NCBI GenBank assembly: GCA_023055355.1
Contig: JALJCS010000002.1
Location: forward strand, 8,642,001-8,706,000
Length of the DNA: 64,000 nucleotides
DNA from: Agelaius tricolor
Lineage: Eukaryota > Chordata > Aves > Passeriformes > Icteridae
Reading direction: 5' to 3'
Position 1 is the stretch's first letter. Every line of letters begins with the position of its first letter. The translations under genes were made by a program, and so were the position numbers. Under the pieces are notes generated by a model. It saw only the letters and a list, made by a program, of their open reading frames with translations, ran no database searches and was not told where the DNA came from. Positions 48,441 to 59,571 of the stretch are shown piece by piece.

Positions 48441-48862
48441 GGTGAACAGTCTAGAGATTAAATCATATGAGGAGCAGCTGAGGGAGCAGGGTGCTTAAAC
48501 TGGAGAAAAAGAGCCTGGGGGGGACCTTATTGCTCTCTACAAATGCCTGAAAGGAGGTTGTAGCCGGGTGGGGATCAGGCTCTCCTTCAGGCAATCAGTG
48601 ACAGGATGACAGGACACAGACCCAAGCCACAGCAGGGGAGGTTCAGATTGGAGGTCAGGAAGAGCTTTTGCCCTGCAAGTGTGGTTAAACTTTGGAATGG
48701 GCTGGTCATGGAGATGATGGGGTCACCATTCCTGGAAGTGGTAAAGAAATGACTGGATATGGCACTTAGTGCTGTGGTTTAGTTGGTGTGGTGGTGATCA
48801 GTCAAAGGTCAGACTTGATTATCTTAGAGGTCTTTTCCAACCTTAATGATTCTGTGATTTTA
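48441..48862 (+). mobile_element. CR1 LINE 3' fragment, plus strand
   Basis: Successive CR1 landmarks are visible: gaacagtctagagattaaatc with gaggagcagctgagggagc, the block ending in ccttattgctctctacaaatgcctgaaagg, gttgtagccgggtgggg, cagcaggggaggttcagattgg, ggaatgggctggtcatgg, and the tail gattatcttagaggtcttttccaacc ending in attctgtgattt. The coding part upstream of the 3' region is truncated. It represents a different CR1 subfamily from the 10.85-kb and 57.6-kb copies, judged by its tail ('cttagaggtcttttccaacctt'). Confidence 0.88.
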
Positions 48863-51579
48863 ATAAGGATTAAAAGTCAGAACACAGTGGGCTGGGATTG
48901 GTTGACATTCAAGGGGTGGAGTTAAAGAAGGGAGGAGCTTTGTTACCGAACTCCCACCTGAACACCGGTTTCTTTACTGTCCCTGGGAAGCGTGGTCCCA
49001 GCATACACAGCTTGCTGGAAGTTCTGTTTCAGAGCTGTGGCTCCCAGCTCCCTCTAAACATTGTGCATCTGCTTCGCTGTTGCAGGAAAATGCACTAGGC
49101 TTCTGCCAGAATGGAAATCTACTGAGGATGATGTTGTGTGTATTATAAGGAAACAAGCCTGGCTCCTGTTAGCCTTGCTTGCTCTTCTGAGGGAGACTTC
49201 TTCCCACTCGGACAGTGTGAACCAGCACCACATTTCTGCTTGGCACCCAGGGAGGCGGTGGGGACACCAGAAGAGAACTGCTGGCCACAGTGGCTGTGTG
49301 TGCCTGGGTCACCTGAGGACTTACTTGCAGGGGTCAGGCAGACATCAGTAGAATAAAATCTGTGTGCCCTGCCTTGTGCCTCTAAATGTTACACTCATGT
49401 TTAAATAACTCACAGGTCAGTTGTTTTTCTATTTTGAGTGCGTGGCAAACCAGGCAGAGGCAGCTTGTAAAACGAGTGACTAATTTCCAGGGTTTTTTTC
49501 TTTCCACTCCCTCTGCAGCCTCTCTCCCTGAAGGTGGTCATGGGGCAGCCTTACCCCAGTGAGAGGAGATCAGCAAGCTGGGAAAACAGAAAATCATCCT
49601 TTATGCCTGTGAAGTCTTGGTGGAAGCTGTATTTCTACATGGGTTGTATTTTGGGGTTCTGGGATGCAGGGGGATATTTTCCTCAGTACCCACAAGCTGG
49701 TGGAAGCCTTCTGCATCTTTTGTCCATGGAAGCTTTCTAGAAGGGGGGCTGGTGCCATGGATCCCAGTGAGCTGTCTCCCATGGCTCCCAGCGAGGAGAG
49801 GGACAGATTAGGGAGGGAAGGCAGTCAGCATGGCTGCATGCAGGATCTTTGCTCACTTTGCTGTTTGTGCCAAAAAAAACCCCAACCTGCAAAGTTTTTT
49901 TTTGCTGGTGGTGGCAGAGTGCCTGAGGGGCAGTGGGACATCCCTGCTTTGGCAGAGGGCTCCAGCTGTAGCTGCAGCTCTGCAGCAGAAGGGAAAAGGA
50001 GGGGGAGCAGAGGGAGAGAGCACTAGGGCAAATTCCTAGGAGCGTGTGCACTGGTTTAGACCTTTCCTCCCTTCACTGAGACCTCTGTCTTCCAGCCATG
50101 GCTGCCTGCTTGCACTAATTACTCCTCACTCCCTAGATGCATTCATTTCAAGCTACCTTTAGGGTTTAGAGTGCAGAAACTGACTGACCAAGTTTGAAGG
50201 CAATTAACAAACAGGTTATTCTAAATTAACAGCTTCTTTTAACCAGCTGTCCAGAACTGCTTTGTTTTTCTCAGCAAAATTAGCAAGGCAATGCACCTCA
50301 GTGAAAAAGATGGATTGGGATTTCTTTTGTTATTGTACTGCCTTTTGCTTTTTTCCTTTTTTTTCCTCTTTTAAACTTGTGCCAATTCAATACTAAGCAC
50401 TTCCAGCTTGGATTTAAAAGGAGTGTTGAAATATACTGATTGCCTAAATGAATTGTAAACGGCATAGGATGTTGAGAAAGACCAGTCCTTTTACTTCCAT
50501 TGGCTATCTTGCACTACATCAAGATGGGTTTGTTTTTGAATGGCATATTGAGATGCCAATGCTTTCTTCAGGCATTGATTTTTATTTTTTTTCTGTCCTG
50601 CCTTCCCTCTTCACACAGATGCTTTTTGCATGGTTGCTTACTGACTTCAATGTTTCATGAGGCAGTGGATTTGCAGACGGGAGCAGGCTCAGCCCATACC
50701 CTGAGCCCAGCCAGGAGCCATGAGGACGGTGCAAAGCAAAGCCCAGGCTTGTAGGCTTTGATTCCTGCAGGAGCTTGGCCAAAAGTAAAGACTTTTACTG
50801 CTTTCTGATCAGCAGAGAGTGTGAAGTGATCGAGCTGTTCCCAGAAATCTGGGAAGCAGAAAGTGCTGTTAACTCTTTTAATACTTTCAGAAATCTTCAC
50901 TTTTCTCAGGGTTTTACTATAAGGACTATGCTACCTCTGCGAATGTTATGAGGAGGTACTTGCACCAGTCATTTTGAGGCACTCCTTCAGGACACACTGG
51001 CCTTGGTTGTCCACCTCAGCTCAATAATGAGTCTTCTGATGCAGCTTCAAGACTTTGAACCCCCTTATGTCACACTGAATTCTGGCCTTAGGGTGATACA
51101 AGGTCATCCTGACTTATTGATCTCAACCTTGAGAAATATTGCCCAAGTGTTTAGCCCAGGCCTACTCCTTAATTTTTCTTCTACAAGTTTTACTCATGTT
51201 CCCTTTTGCAATGCTGAGTAAGTTTTACATCTTCTTTGGTGTGTCTTCTTTCCAGTCTTTCACATTGTTGTGCTTTTCTTAGCTATTGTGTGAACCAGAA
51301 ACAATTACTAGGCTGCAGCTGGACATTCACACAGGACAGCAGTTCTGAAAATAATTGCCCCATCAGTGTTAACAGACTTCCAAGTTAGACTTGGTAATTC
51401 TCAAAGTAACTCTTGACTGCTTTTGGTGCAAAAGTGAGCAGGTTTGCCTAGCCTATCCTCAGCAATAACTTTTTGTCAACTTCTTGAATTGTTCTAATTT
51501 CTTTGTGAGAGAATGTCTGTGGGGTTTTTTGTTGTTGTTGTGGTTGATTTTTTTTTTATTTTTGCCAGCTTTTCATCTT
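48863..51579. other. Unique non-coding DNA, no gene seen
   Basis: About 2.7 kb. A GC-richer part (48.9-50.1 kb) opens frames up to 120 codons on both strands without domain character. A further AT-rich stretch around 50120-50300 contains ctaattactcc, ggcaattaacaaac and attctaaattaacagc and could be regulatory. No RNA gene is recognised. Part of 51.0-51.58 kb may be an older continuation of the CR1 fragment that follows. Confidence 0.45.
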
Positions 51580-52060
51580 CCTTGGTTAGTTCTGCTAGCC
51601 CTCCAAGCTATTCTGTGGCTGTTTTCTATGAAGTCCCTCCAAACTGCCATTAGTTTTTGTTTACACAAAACACAAAATTGAGCATGTTTTTTCCATAGTA
51701 GACTGCACCCGATCAATATAGATAAAAAACATTACTTCCCTGTTACTTGCTGTCTCTGCATATGCAGCCTAAAATTGTGGTGACCTTTTTTGCTGTCAGA
51801 CTGCATTGTGGACTCATGTCTAATTTACTATCTGTTACTGACCCTCAGTCTCCTACCCATTGCTGCTTTCTAGGTTTGTGTGGTCTGGAGGGTTTTTTTT
51901 TTTAATTAAGAAAAAATGTAGCTCTATTGTATTTTTTCCAAGTTGAACTTAATTTTGCAAATTTTCTGTCTGCAGGTTCAGTCTCTCTACATCTCAGCCA
52001 TTTCTGTGCCCTCACTATTTTTCCATCTCTTGGGGATTTTGTAGTCTCTGTAGATTTTAT
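51580..52060 (-). mobile_element. Ancient CR1 LINE coding-region fragment, minus strand
   Basis: On the plus strand it reads as antisense CR1 reverse-transcriptase-end sequence. The landmarks, in the expected order, are ccatagtagactgcaccc, aaaaacattacttccctg, ccttttttgctgtcagactgcattgtggactcatg, ctgaccctcagtctcc, ttgaacttaattttgcaaatttt and the final ggttcagtctctctac part (label words only). It is heavily diverged, with several small indels and a T/A tract at 51893-51903, so no frame remains open. It is much older than the 48.4-kb and 57.6-kb copies. The left boundary is uncertain. Confidence 0.6.
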
Positions 52061-52205
52061 TCAGAGGAAATTTAGCCTTTTAACATGATTCCATTAGAAG
52101 AAATGAAAGATTTCATTGCCCTGCATATGTCTTGTTTGAAATTTTTTGTTTGCAGCTGTTGCGTATATCCATCACTAGTGTACTTAGTGAGTGCTGATGA
52201 AAGGA

Positions 52206-52263
52206 AGCTGAGTGACAGGTAGGTGACTTGTGGTAGCTGAGTGACTGGTTGGTGACCATGGGC
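52206..52263. repeat. 29-bp imperfect tandem duplication
   Basis: The unit beginning agctgagtgac at 52206 is repeated from 52235. The first 20 bases match apart from two A/T differences, and the second unit then diverges. It lies in a TGG/CTG-rich patch. Confidence 0.75.
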
Positions 52264-53384
52264 TGGTGGCTGTGTGCTGGCTGGGTCCCTTTGAACAGGT
52301 GAGCAATCACCTGTAGCAATGCAAAAGAGGAGATGATGAGCAGGGCGTTGTGCTGGAGAATTGCCGTGGGACAGAATTCCAGGGGTCTGGCATGGAACTA
52401 CAAAGAGATGGTGAAAGACAAACTGGAACACATATGGAAAGACAGGGAAGTGTGGAGCAGCTCACAGTGATGGAGGGGAATGTTTAGGTGGATGGAGGAG
52501 TCTTACCTGTCTTGTGTTCTTAATTCAGTGTTTGCTGGCACTGCTCCTACCTCAAGGTGAAGACAAAGCAAACAACCATCTTGTTGATGTGCTTTCACTG
52601 ATTTAGTTGCTCTGTATGTCAAGTAGCTTTCCATAGCACAGCCTGTCTACTGTAAGGAAAACAAGGGTACTCTGGGGTGTATGAGGTATCCCAATTTTCC
52701 TTCCAGAAAATCCATGTGGAAAAGGAAATTATTTTCACTATGTCTTCACTCAGAAAAGGATGTATTATTCTTTATGAGTAAAACAGGCATTGAATATATG
52801 TGTTTATTTGAACCCTGCATGCAAATTCCACTGGGAAGTTTGAGTAGGCTCGCTCTGAGTCAGGAACAGGGAGGGGAAAAGAGTCTCCAAATAACTGTGA
52901 TCTGAAATAATTTAATTTCTTGCAGCTCTAGTAATATGAAATGTGTATTTAAACATGGGTATCAAGATGAAAGAACCTGCAACTTGTAAGTTTTAATTTG
53001 GCAGTTTAACAAATGCTGAGTGATTTCTCTGATTTCCTGGCAGTGCTCAGATTAAAAGTTGTTGACTGAGCTAGAAAAAAAATTGACCTCATATCATTGA
53101 TCCTGTGGAAGCTATGGTCACTGTGTGCCAGCTCAGGATCTGGTTATAAGAGTGCAAATTACTCTAGCTTAATGCTTGACATGTCAGTTTTGCTCTTCAT
53201 CTGCCTGCTATTAAGGTCAGTGGTACTAAACTGTAGGGTCTGTGGCCAGTGCAGTAGCTTCAGCAGTACCACTGTTTATAAGGAATGTTTATGTGAAACA
53301 TGCTCGTGCTATCATTTAGCTTGGTTTGCTTCTCAGGCTTTTCTTCATATTGTTACCACTGTGCAGATTTGATGAGCAGAGCGG

Positions 53385-53460
53385 TAAACAAAAAAACCAA
53401 AAAAAAACCAAAAACCCAAACAGCCCCAAAAAACCTCAGCACAAAACAACAAAAAAGGTA
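53385..53460. repeat. A-rich low-complexity tract with CC interruptions
   Basis: Seventy-odd bases of A-runs broken by CC and CCC (aaaaccaaaa type). There is no source gene or target duplication that would mark it as a retroposon tail. Confidence 0.85.
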
Positions 53461-55143
53461 CCCTTAAAAAAACCTAATGAGTTAGGAAAAAGAAGGTAAT
53501 GTCCTAGGTCTGGGCTTTAGAGTTCCCCAGAAATTCCTAGTGATGTAAAAAAAGGATTATGATGTTACATAAGTAAAACTGATTTTGACAGGTTGATATC
53601 TGCTCAGCAGTGTTTTCTGAGTTGTCTAAGCTTGCTATCCTACTTCACAAAATATGAAGGGCCCTGTACCAGTAGCACGTGGTGAGCATGCCATATATAT
53701 ACTAAGGGTCTTATCATCAACAGCTGGAGAAACTACTCCTTCAGTTTTTCCTCCTATTCATCTCCATTATAGAAAATAAGGGGCCAACTTCATCCTGGGT
53801 GTCACTCTAAACCTTTTATGCACCCAAAGATGTCTGTCCCATCTTCTTGAGCTGGGATTCCTGAATAATTTGGTGGAGGTGTGACAGCTGCATGTCAAGG
53901 TGTCTGATGAGAGACATAGTGTGCAATCAGGCAGAACCAGGATAGTGCTGTGAAACTGTGTGTCAGCTGCTGGATTATTGCCTGATCCAGAGCCTAGCTA
54001 GCACCTTCCTGCTTTACCCGGCTAATTTTTGGATCCCATTTTACAGAGACTGGATAGTTCTGTGTGAGCTTTGGGGAAAAAAAAAAGTGAAAGTGGCTGG
54101 TGTTTTTTTCTAAAAATAAATTTGAAATGTTTTCTTCCAATTGCTAAGATGGATGTGTGTGACTGCAATTTGTGGTGTCTCAGCTCTGTTAAAAATGGGG
54201 ACCCCAAGACCATAAATACAATTAATTAATGTTTCTGCAAAGCAAGGTGCATATAAGAGGGCCTAATTTTGATCTCATCTACTCCTGATGTTAGGCTGCT
54301 TACATTCCATGGAGTTGGTGATTTGCACCAGAGTAAACAGCTGAATTAATTCCAGCTGTCTGTGATACAGTGGGATGCACAATGGGATGCAATGCCTGAA
54401 TGAAACTATACCTTGTACATGACTTATGATGGACATTGTACCTCACATCCTGTGGCTGGGAAGGGTGCAGGATCCATTTTCATGCAAAGTGTGTGACTTG
54501 TACCAAATTATTACAGGTAGATTTATGGTACAGACAAGAGACTGAAAGGAAACACTATGTCAGAAATGAATTAGAAGTCAAGAAGGAAAAAGAAATGTAA
54601 AACACTTGGGCAGCCTGTATCTTTTTAATATTTTAAATAGAAAAATCATATTTCACTTGCTCAGGGCCTTGGTCTAGGGAAGGTACTTAAACCAATTCTT
54701 AAATTTAACATGGGCACGTAGGTACTTGGAGCAGAATCTTCTCTAGTGCTTTCTTGGGATTGGGTTTAAGATTTCAGGGGAATGGTGCCAGCAGTATGCT
54801 TTTTTTATCATGTGCAAACAGCAGTTTTGAGGAATAATTCATATTTCTTTCACCTCTTCTACTATTTATACATGTGCAAAGTGCACCAGATAGAAGCTTT
54901 ATTTTGTAGGGTAATTGCATGGCGTATACTGCTGTAGAGAGCAGATGAGCAGAATATCTGCTCAAATCAGAACTTTGTTGGAGGTGCTTGTGTATGTTCA
55001 TGAGAATTAGGCAGGCTGAGTTTTGTTGGTTTGGATAATTGTGAAAAATTGAATTTCAGCCAATGTAAGATGCAGCACATCTTCCTAGCTTCACATAAGG
55101 AGCTAAAGGAGTCAGTTCTGCACAGTTGAAACCACTCTTATTT

Positions 55144-55164
55144 TATATATATATATATATATAT
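55144..55164. repeat. TA dinucleotide microsatellite
   Basis: About ten TA units. It is AT-only and likely length-polymorphic. Confidence 0.95.
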
Positions 55165-57132
55165 GAAAACATTAACCAAGATACAAACAAATTCTGAAGA
55201 TCTATAGTGAAGAAGACTGCCAAGGGAAAATCAGCTCCTCTGTAGTAAGTTTTACAGTGGTCCTTTTACTAATGGAAATCATATGCCTCTACCAGGACCA
55301 GGGAAAGGAATTTCATCTCATATGTTCTAGTTCATTTTATTTATGACCTCTGTTATAGATATTCAGGCCTTTTTTCCTAATGTAGTATGGGCTTCCAATT
55401 GCATACCAATGTCATCTACTTGCCATATTTGTGACAAATTGCAATCAGTGGAAATCAAGAATTCATCCCCCGAGTATTACCAGGGACGTCCATAAAGTAA
55501 ACATTGTCAGTATGGAGAGCATCTATATGTTTGTACTGTATGTTCTGGGATTTGAGGATATGAGCAGGTCTTTTCCTCTCCAAAGTCCCTCTTAAGCCAT
55601 CCCAGATCAGAACCACTGGGTAGGAGGTGTGGGCAGCCTAGAGCCTGCATTACTGCTGACCTGCTGGCCAGGATGCATCAGCTACTGGTTTGCCAGTTGT
55701 TGTCAGAAAGAGTGAATTCTGACAGAATTGTGACTGAATGGAAACCTTAACCTGAGCCTTTCCCTCCTGCACAGGTGTTGCACTTTATGAAACGTGTAGG
55801 AATGCAATGTTTCATGTGACATCAGCCCCTCTTTTGGGCTGGATGAAACTGGGCCTGGGTTAATGTATAGGAAAAAAGATTTAATAGATGAACAAAGTGA
55901 GTTTTTTCTTTTCTCAAAGAAAATGTGCAGATTACTTTTTTGTTTTTGTTTTTTCCCCAAACTGTGGTGTGCTAAGAAAGTCACCATGATAAAAATGCTA
56001 AAAAGGTATCCCTCCTGTTTCTTTGCTGTAAATGATTCTCTCAACTTAAGTCAGAGCATAAAGCGCTTGAACGACTGCACCTCCCACGCTGTGCTGCTCT
56101 CAGTGGAAATAGGCTTGCAAGGAGATGTTCTGCCTTCCCAGTTTCATTTTCTCTTCTAAGTGCAAGCCTTTGTTAAATCTAAGAGCTGTTGTAGACTGTT
56201 TTTTATGAAGGATATAAGAAGTTAGGGTTTGCAGAGGCCAATTAGTTCTGCTCCATCTCTCTGCCAGTGCAGAGCTGTAGTATACAAAGTAATTTCTAGT
56301 GCTTTGTCTAGCTAATTTTTAACGTGGGCATGTAGCATTTTCACAGTTCAACAAAAGTCTTTTCCCCCTGATGTTCAGCCTAAAATGTTCCCTTTCTTGC
56401 TTTCATCCCATGACCCCTTGTTATACTGCCATGTACCACGCTTGGCAACTTGATTTGCTTTTTGGTGTTCACAGCATGTAGGTATGAGTGGAAGGTTGTT
56501 GTATTTTGGCTGTATAGTGTTTCTTTTTAGAGAAGGGAAGTCAGAAATATACACCATTGAACCCCCACGATGTGCCATGCAATCAGTTACACTGCTTGGA
56601 GGAGCGCTGGTGACAGACTTTGAAGGCTTAACAAGTCACTTTGTTGCAATGAGCTGCTTTTTTCATGTATTATTCCATGTTCTCCTCACCCCTGTGCTCA
56701 CAGGAGGAGCCAGCCTTTTTGTAGCCTCTCCTTATTTGAATTCTTTTTCTTTTAGCTACCCAACTCCATAATAAACTGTAACAAGGCAAAGATGTACACA
56801 TAGTAAATCGCTTCTTTTGGCAGAGAAGGAAAGTTTGTGCTTTCTTTCATAATCCTTTTTTACATATTCCAAATTAATTTGTTTCCACAGCTTTTCTCCT
56901 TTGTAAGTATTTTTTTTCTTTTAAAATGATGCTATTGTCTGTTACCCTGGAGAACTGCTGTCCCGTACACACTGTGCTGAAGATATCTTCTCAGCCTTGC
57001 ATAACCTGCCTTCTTTTACCAACATCATTGCCTCTGCTTAGTGTTAAAAGGATATGGCCAGAACTAATTTGGCCAAAAAGAAGCCTCCAAATTCCTGTGA
57101 TACTTAGAAGAAGTATTGTGAATCTTGGTTGT

Positions 57133-57133
<1 letters not shown>

Positions 57134-57164
<31 letters not shown>
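57134..57164. repeat. Poly-T run of 31
   Basis: Thirty-one T residues followed by aacatagc. No recognisable retroposed transcript lies on the minus-strand upstream side. Confidence 0.95.
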
Positions 57165-57169
<5 letters not shown>

Positions 57170-57605
57170 AGCTGGGTAGAAACAATGTGTTATTTTAAAT
57201 AGATATTTTAAACAAATACAAACAGCAAATAAAAATTCTGCCTGTAACACTGGCCTACTGCACTGTCTATTTGAACATGACAACAAAGACAAGTAAAGCT
57301 GATTGTTTGACAGAAGATACCTATAGAAAGGAAACAAACCATGCTCATAAAATTACATTCCCTTCATCATGTTTGCAAAATGCATTGTTCTAAGCAGCTT
57401 TACCATCTAATAATACTGCTTATTAGGGACGAGTCTCCTGTTATGATTTTACTGCCTTTACTGTGGTCTGGAAATGGATCAAGCAACACTGGCTTAATGT
57501 GTAGCTGTCTTAATTGAAGAGGTTGAGTCAGGTACCTCTGGTGTAAACCCAAGTCCAGTAACAGGTGGCAAAAGAGCCTGCAGGCTGACCTTTAAAGGGA
57601 GGACT

Positions 57606-58064
57606 CACAGAGAGTGGGCCCAGTGGAGGGCAACAAAGGTGGTGAGGGGATTGAAACCTCTCTTTTGTGAGGAAAGGCTAAGGAAGCTGGTCCTGTTCAG
57701 CCTCAAGAAGGCTGAGAGAGTACACTTTGAGAGTACACTTTGTCAATGTCTGTCAGTATCTGAAGGGAGGGTGCCAAGAGACTGGGCCCAGGCTCTTGGT
57801 GCTGCTGAGCAATAGAACAAGAGGCAATGGGCAGAAACAGATGCACAGAAAGTTCCACCTGGATATGATGAAGTTCTTTACTGTTCAAGTGACAGTGCAC
57901 TGGAGCAGATTGCCCAGGGAGGTTGTGGAATCTCCCTCACTGGAGATATTCAAGAACCATCTGGATGCAATCCTGTGCCAAGTGGTCTGGGATGACTGCT
58001 TGAGAAATGAGATTGGACCAGATGACCCACTGTGGTCCCTTCCATCCTGACCCATTCTGTGAAA
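57606..58064 (+). mobile_element. CR1 LINE 3' fragment, plus strand
   Basis: A well-preserved CR1 3' portion. It runs from ggagggcaacaaaggtggtg through tgaggaaaggctaaggaagctgg and the block ending gtatctgaagggagggtgcc, then aagttccacctggatatg, gagcagattgcccagggaggttgtgg, ctggagatattcaagaacc and gcaatcctgtgcc, to the terminal tggtcccttccatcc and attctgtgaaag. It is 5'-truncated. A plus-strand frame of 107 codons (57727-58050) is a leftover of this repeat, not a gene. It is the reverse-orientation relative of the 9.89-kb copy, which shares the same gcacaggattgcatcc-type segment. Confidence 0.9.
57716..57741 (+). repeat. 13-bp tandem duplication inside the CR1
   Basis: Two perfect adjacent copies of gagagtacacttt (57716-57728 and 57729-57741). 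They sit where CR1 normally has a single segment after ggctgagag, so the duplication arose in this copy or its close lineage. Confidence 0.95.
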
Positions 58065-58799
58065 GAAAAAGAAGTTTCTAGCAGTAGTTGAATGATCAGC
58101 ATGGCTTAGAAAGATACCCCAAAAGCCTGCTTCAGATGTGCAGTTCAAAGACAAAATACAATGCTGTCAATTCTGGTGTTCATGTCATGGTAATGGACTT
58201 AGGTGTCACATCTGTTCTTGCTTCTAACGTTTCAAAATATTAATGTCCTGCTACTGGGTAAATTAAGTTACTGAGTTATTATCCCTTGCAAAATGCTGGA
58301 AATTTTAATGCAGACTTATTTGTCCCTTATAAGGATAGAACTGAGAAGTATGAGTTGTCTTATAGAAAAGATCATCTGTCCCAATGCATTTTGCTCATCA
58401 TTTACCTAAAATCCTTGGACTGAGGAGAAACCGAGGAAAATAGATCTGGTCACATTGCTTGATTTTTAAGATAACCAGGCTGCTGCTGCTTTTCCAAGGT
58501 GGGGTGTAAATTGCTTTTAAAGTTTTATCTAAAGCATCAGTGAATGTCACTTTTAGAAGTGACTATCATTTTTCCAGATGAGTTATGCTATAAAATGATG
58601 GATGTGCAAGACACCAGGGAACAGGCTTGCAGTTGTTTTGGTTTGTTATCCAGAAGAGGACCAGAAGGGGCACTCCTGGCCATCTATCTAGGCTCCTAGT
58701 GCAGTTTTCACAGTCAAACTCAAAGGAAAGCTGTCGAGGTCTTTCTAAGTGAAGCAGGCATTTAACCAAGAAAGAGCAAATCTTTTGGTGAGTTTGTAA
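58065..58799. other. Non-coding DNA between CR1 and L2 remnant
   Basis: No gene is visible. The right part, from about 58640, could be a strongly decayed continuation of the L2-like element toward its 3' side, but I cannot match it to a consensus. Confidence 0.4.
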
Positions 58800-59092
58800 G
58801 AAAGTTAAATCTCAGCCTGGTGGTTGCACTGTACACTGCTTAGGATGATGGCCAGATAAATGCCCTCAGCTGATGGTGCACTTATGGATTTCACCAGGTC
58901 CTCGAAGCATTTCCCCCTGCTGATTAGCATTATTTCTGCCTTGTCCAAGTTGAGCAACAGCCAGCTGGCCTTCTTCCAGAAACCAATTTCTGCCAGACAT
59001 TGTTTGAGGTTGCCAGCAGCTGTGTCTGGGTCAAGAGGGAAGGAGCTGGAGAGCTGGGTGTCATCAGTGCCCTGATGGCAGTGCAGCATGTA
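58800..59092 (-). mobile_element. L2-clade LINE reverse-transcriptase remnant, minus strand
   Basis: The minus strand keeps a 94-codon frame (59089 down to 58805) whose start reads LHCHQGTDDTQL. This matches the RT catalytic region of L2-type LINEs, where CHQ is followed by the YADDTQL box. Downstream comes a CLAEIGFW segment and then LLLNLDKAEIMLI, the equivalent of the 'WM..N.LKLN..KTE.ML' motif. The Tyr-Ala of the YADD box is replaced by Gly-Thr, so the catalytic motif is damaged, although both Asp residues remain. The rest of the polymerase and the endonuclease are not recognisable in the window. Beyond 59092 the frame is lost, and an LTR begins at 59178. L2 copies in birds are old and rare. 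Confidence 0.72.
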
Positions 59093-59177
59093 CTGCTCTG
59101 CAGATGCCCTGCAGCGGCCGATGAACCGGGGAGGTGGGCGGGAGCGAACACAGCAGGAAAATCTGAGGATGCGCAGC

Positions 59178-59571
59178 TGTGGTGGTGTTTGCAGGGGTCC
59201 CAGGATGAGGGGAGAGATGAGAATCTCGACTCCATGTTTCAGAAGGCTGATTTATTATTTTATGATATATATTATATTAAAAGAAAATGATATATTAAAA
59301 CTATACTAAAAGAATAGAAGAAAGGATTTCATCAGAAGGCTAGCAAGGAATAGAAAGGAATGATAACAAAAGCTCGTGACTCTCAGAGAGTCTGAGCCAG
59401 CTGACTGTGATTGGCCATTAATTAGAAACAACCAACATGGACCAATCAAAGATGCACCTATTGCATTCCACAGCAGCAGATAATTATTGTTTTTCTTTTC
59501 CTCTGAGGCTTCTCAGCTTCTCAGGAGAAAAATCCTGGCAAAGGGATTTTTCAGAAAATATCATGGTGACA
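59178..59571 (-). mobile_element. Endogenous-retrovirus LTR (394 bp), minus strand
   Basis: Read on the minus strand, it opens with TGTCACCATGAT at 59571 and ends with CACCACCACA at 59178, giving TG...CA ends. It holds CCAAT/ATTGG boxes (around 59442 and 59410), a TATA-like AT run (59262-59302) and an AATAAA polyadenylation signal (reverse complement at 59251-59256), in the order expected for U3-R-U5. The sequence closely resembles an LTR I remember as very common in songbird genomes. The flanks (gcagc before, tgtgg after) do not match, so no target duplication is seen. One end may have been altered, or internal sequence lost by recombination. No gag or pol sequence adjoins it. Confidence 0.82.
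59251..59256 (-). terminator. Polyadenylation signal of the LTR
   Basis: TTTATT on the plus strand is AATAAA on the minus strand, about 70 bp before the LTR's 3' end and after the TATA-like region. This position fits an LTR polyadenylation signal and fixes the element's orientation. Confidence 0.65.

Larger units (their letters stand above)
52061..57605. other. Unique non-coding DNA, no gene seen
   Basis: About 5.5 kb with no supportable gene. It includes the 29-bp imperfect tandem repeat at 52.2 kb, an A-rich tract at 53.4 kb, a possible ancient palindromic repeat at 54.26 kb, a TA microsatellite at 55.14 kb and a T31 run at 57.13 kb. Frames reach at most 119 codons and none has a domain. 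Confidence 0.5.

Noticed and set aside
57727..58050. 107-codon plus-strand frame over a repeat
   Set aside because: It lies entirely within a CR1 3' fragment and does not correspond to a CR1 protein.
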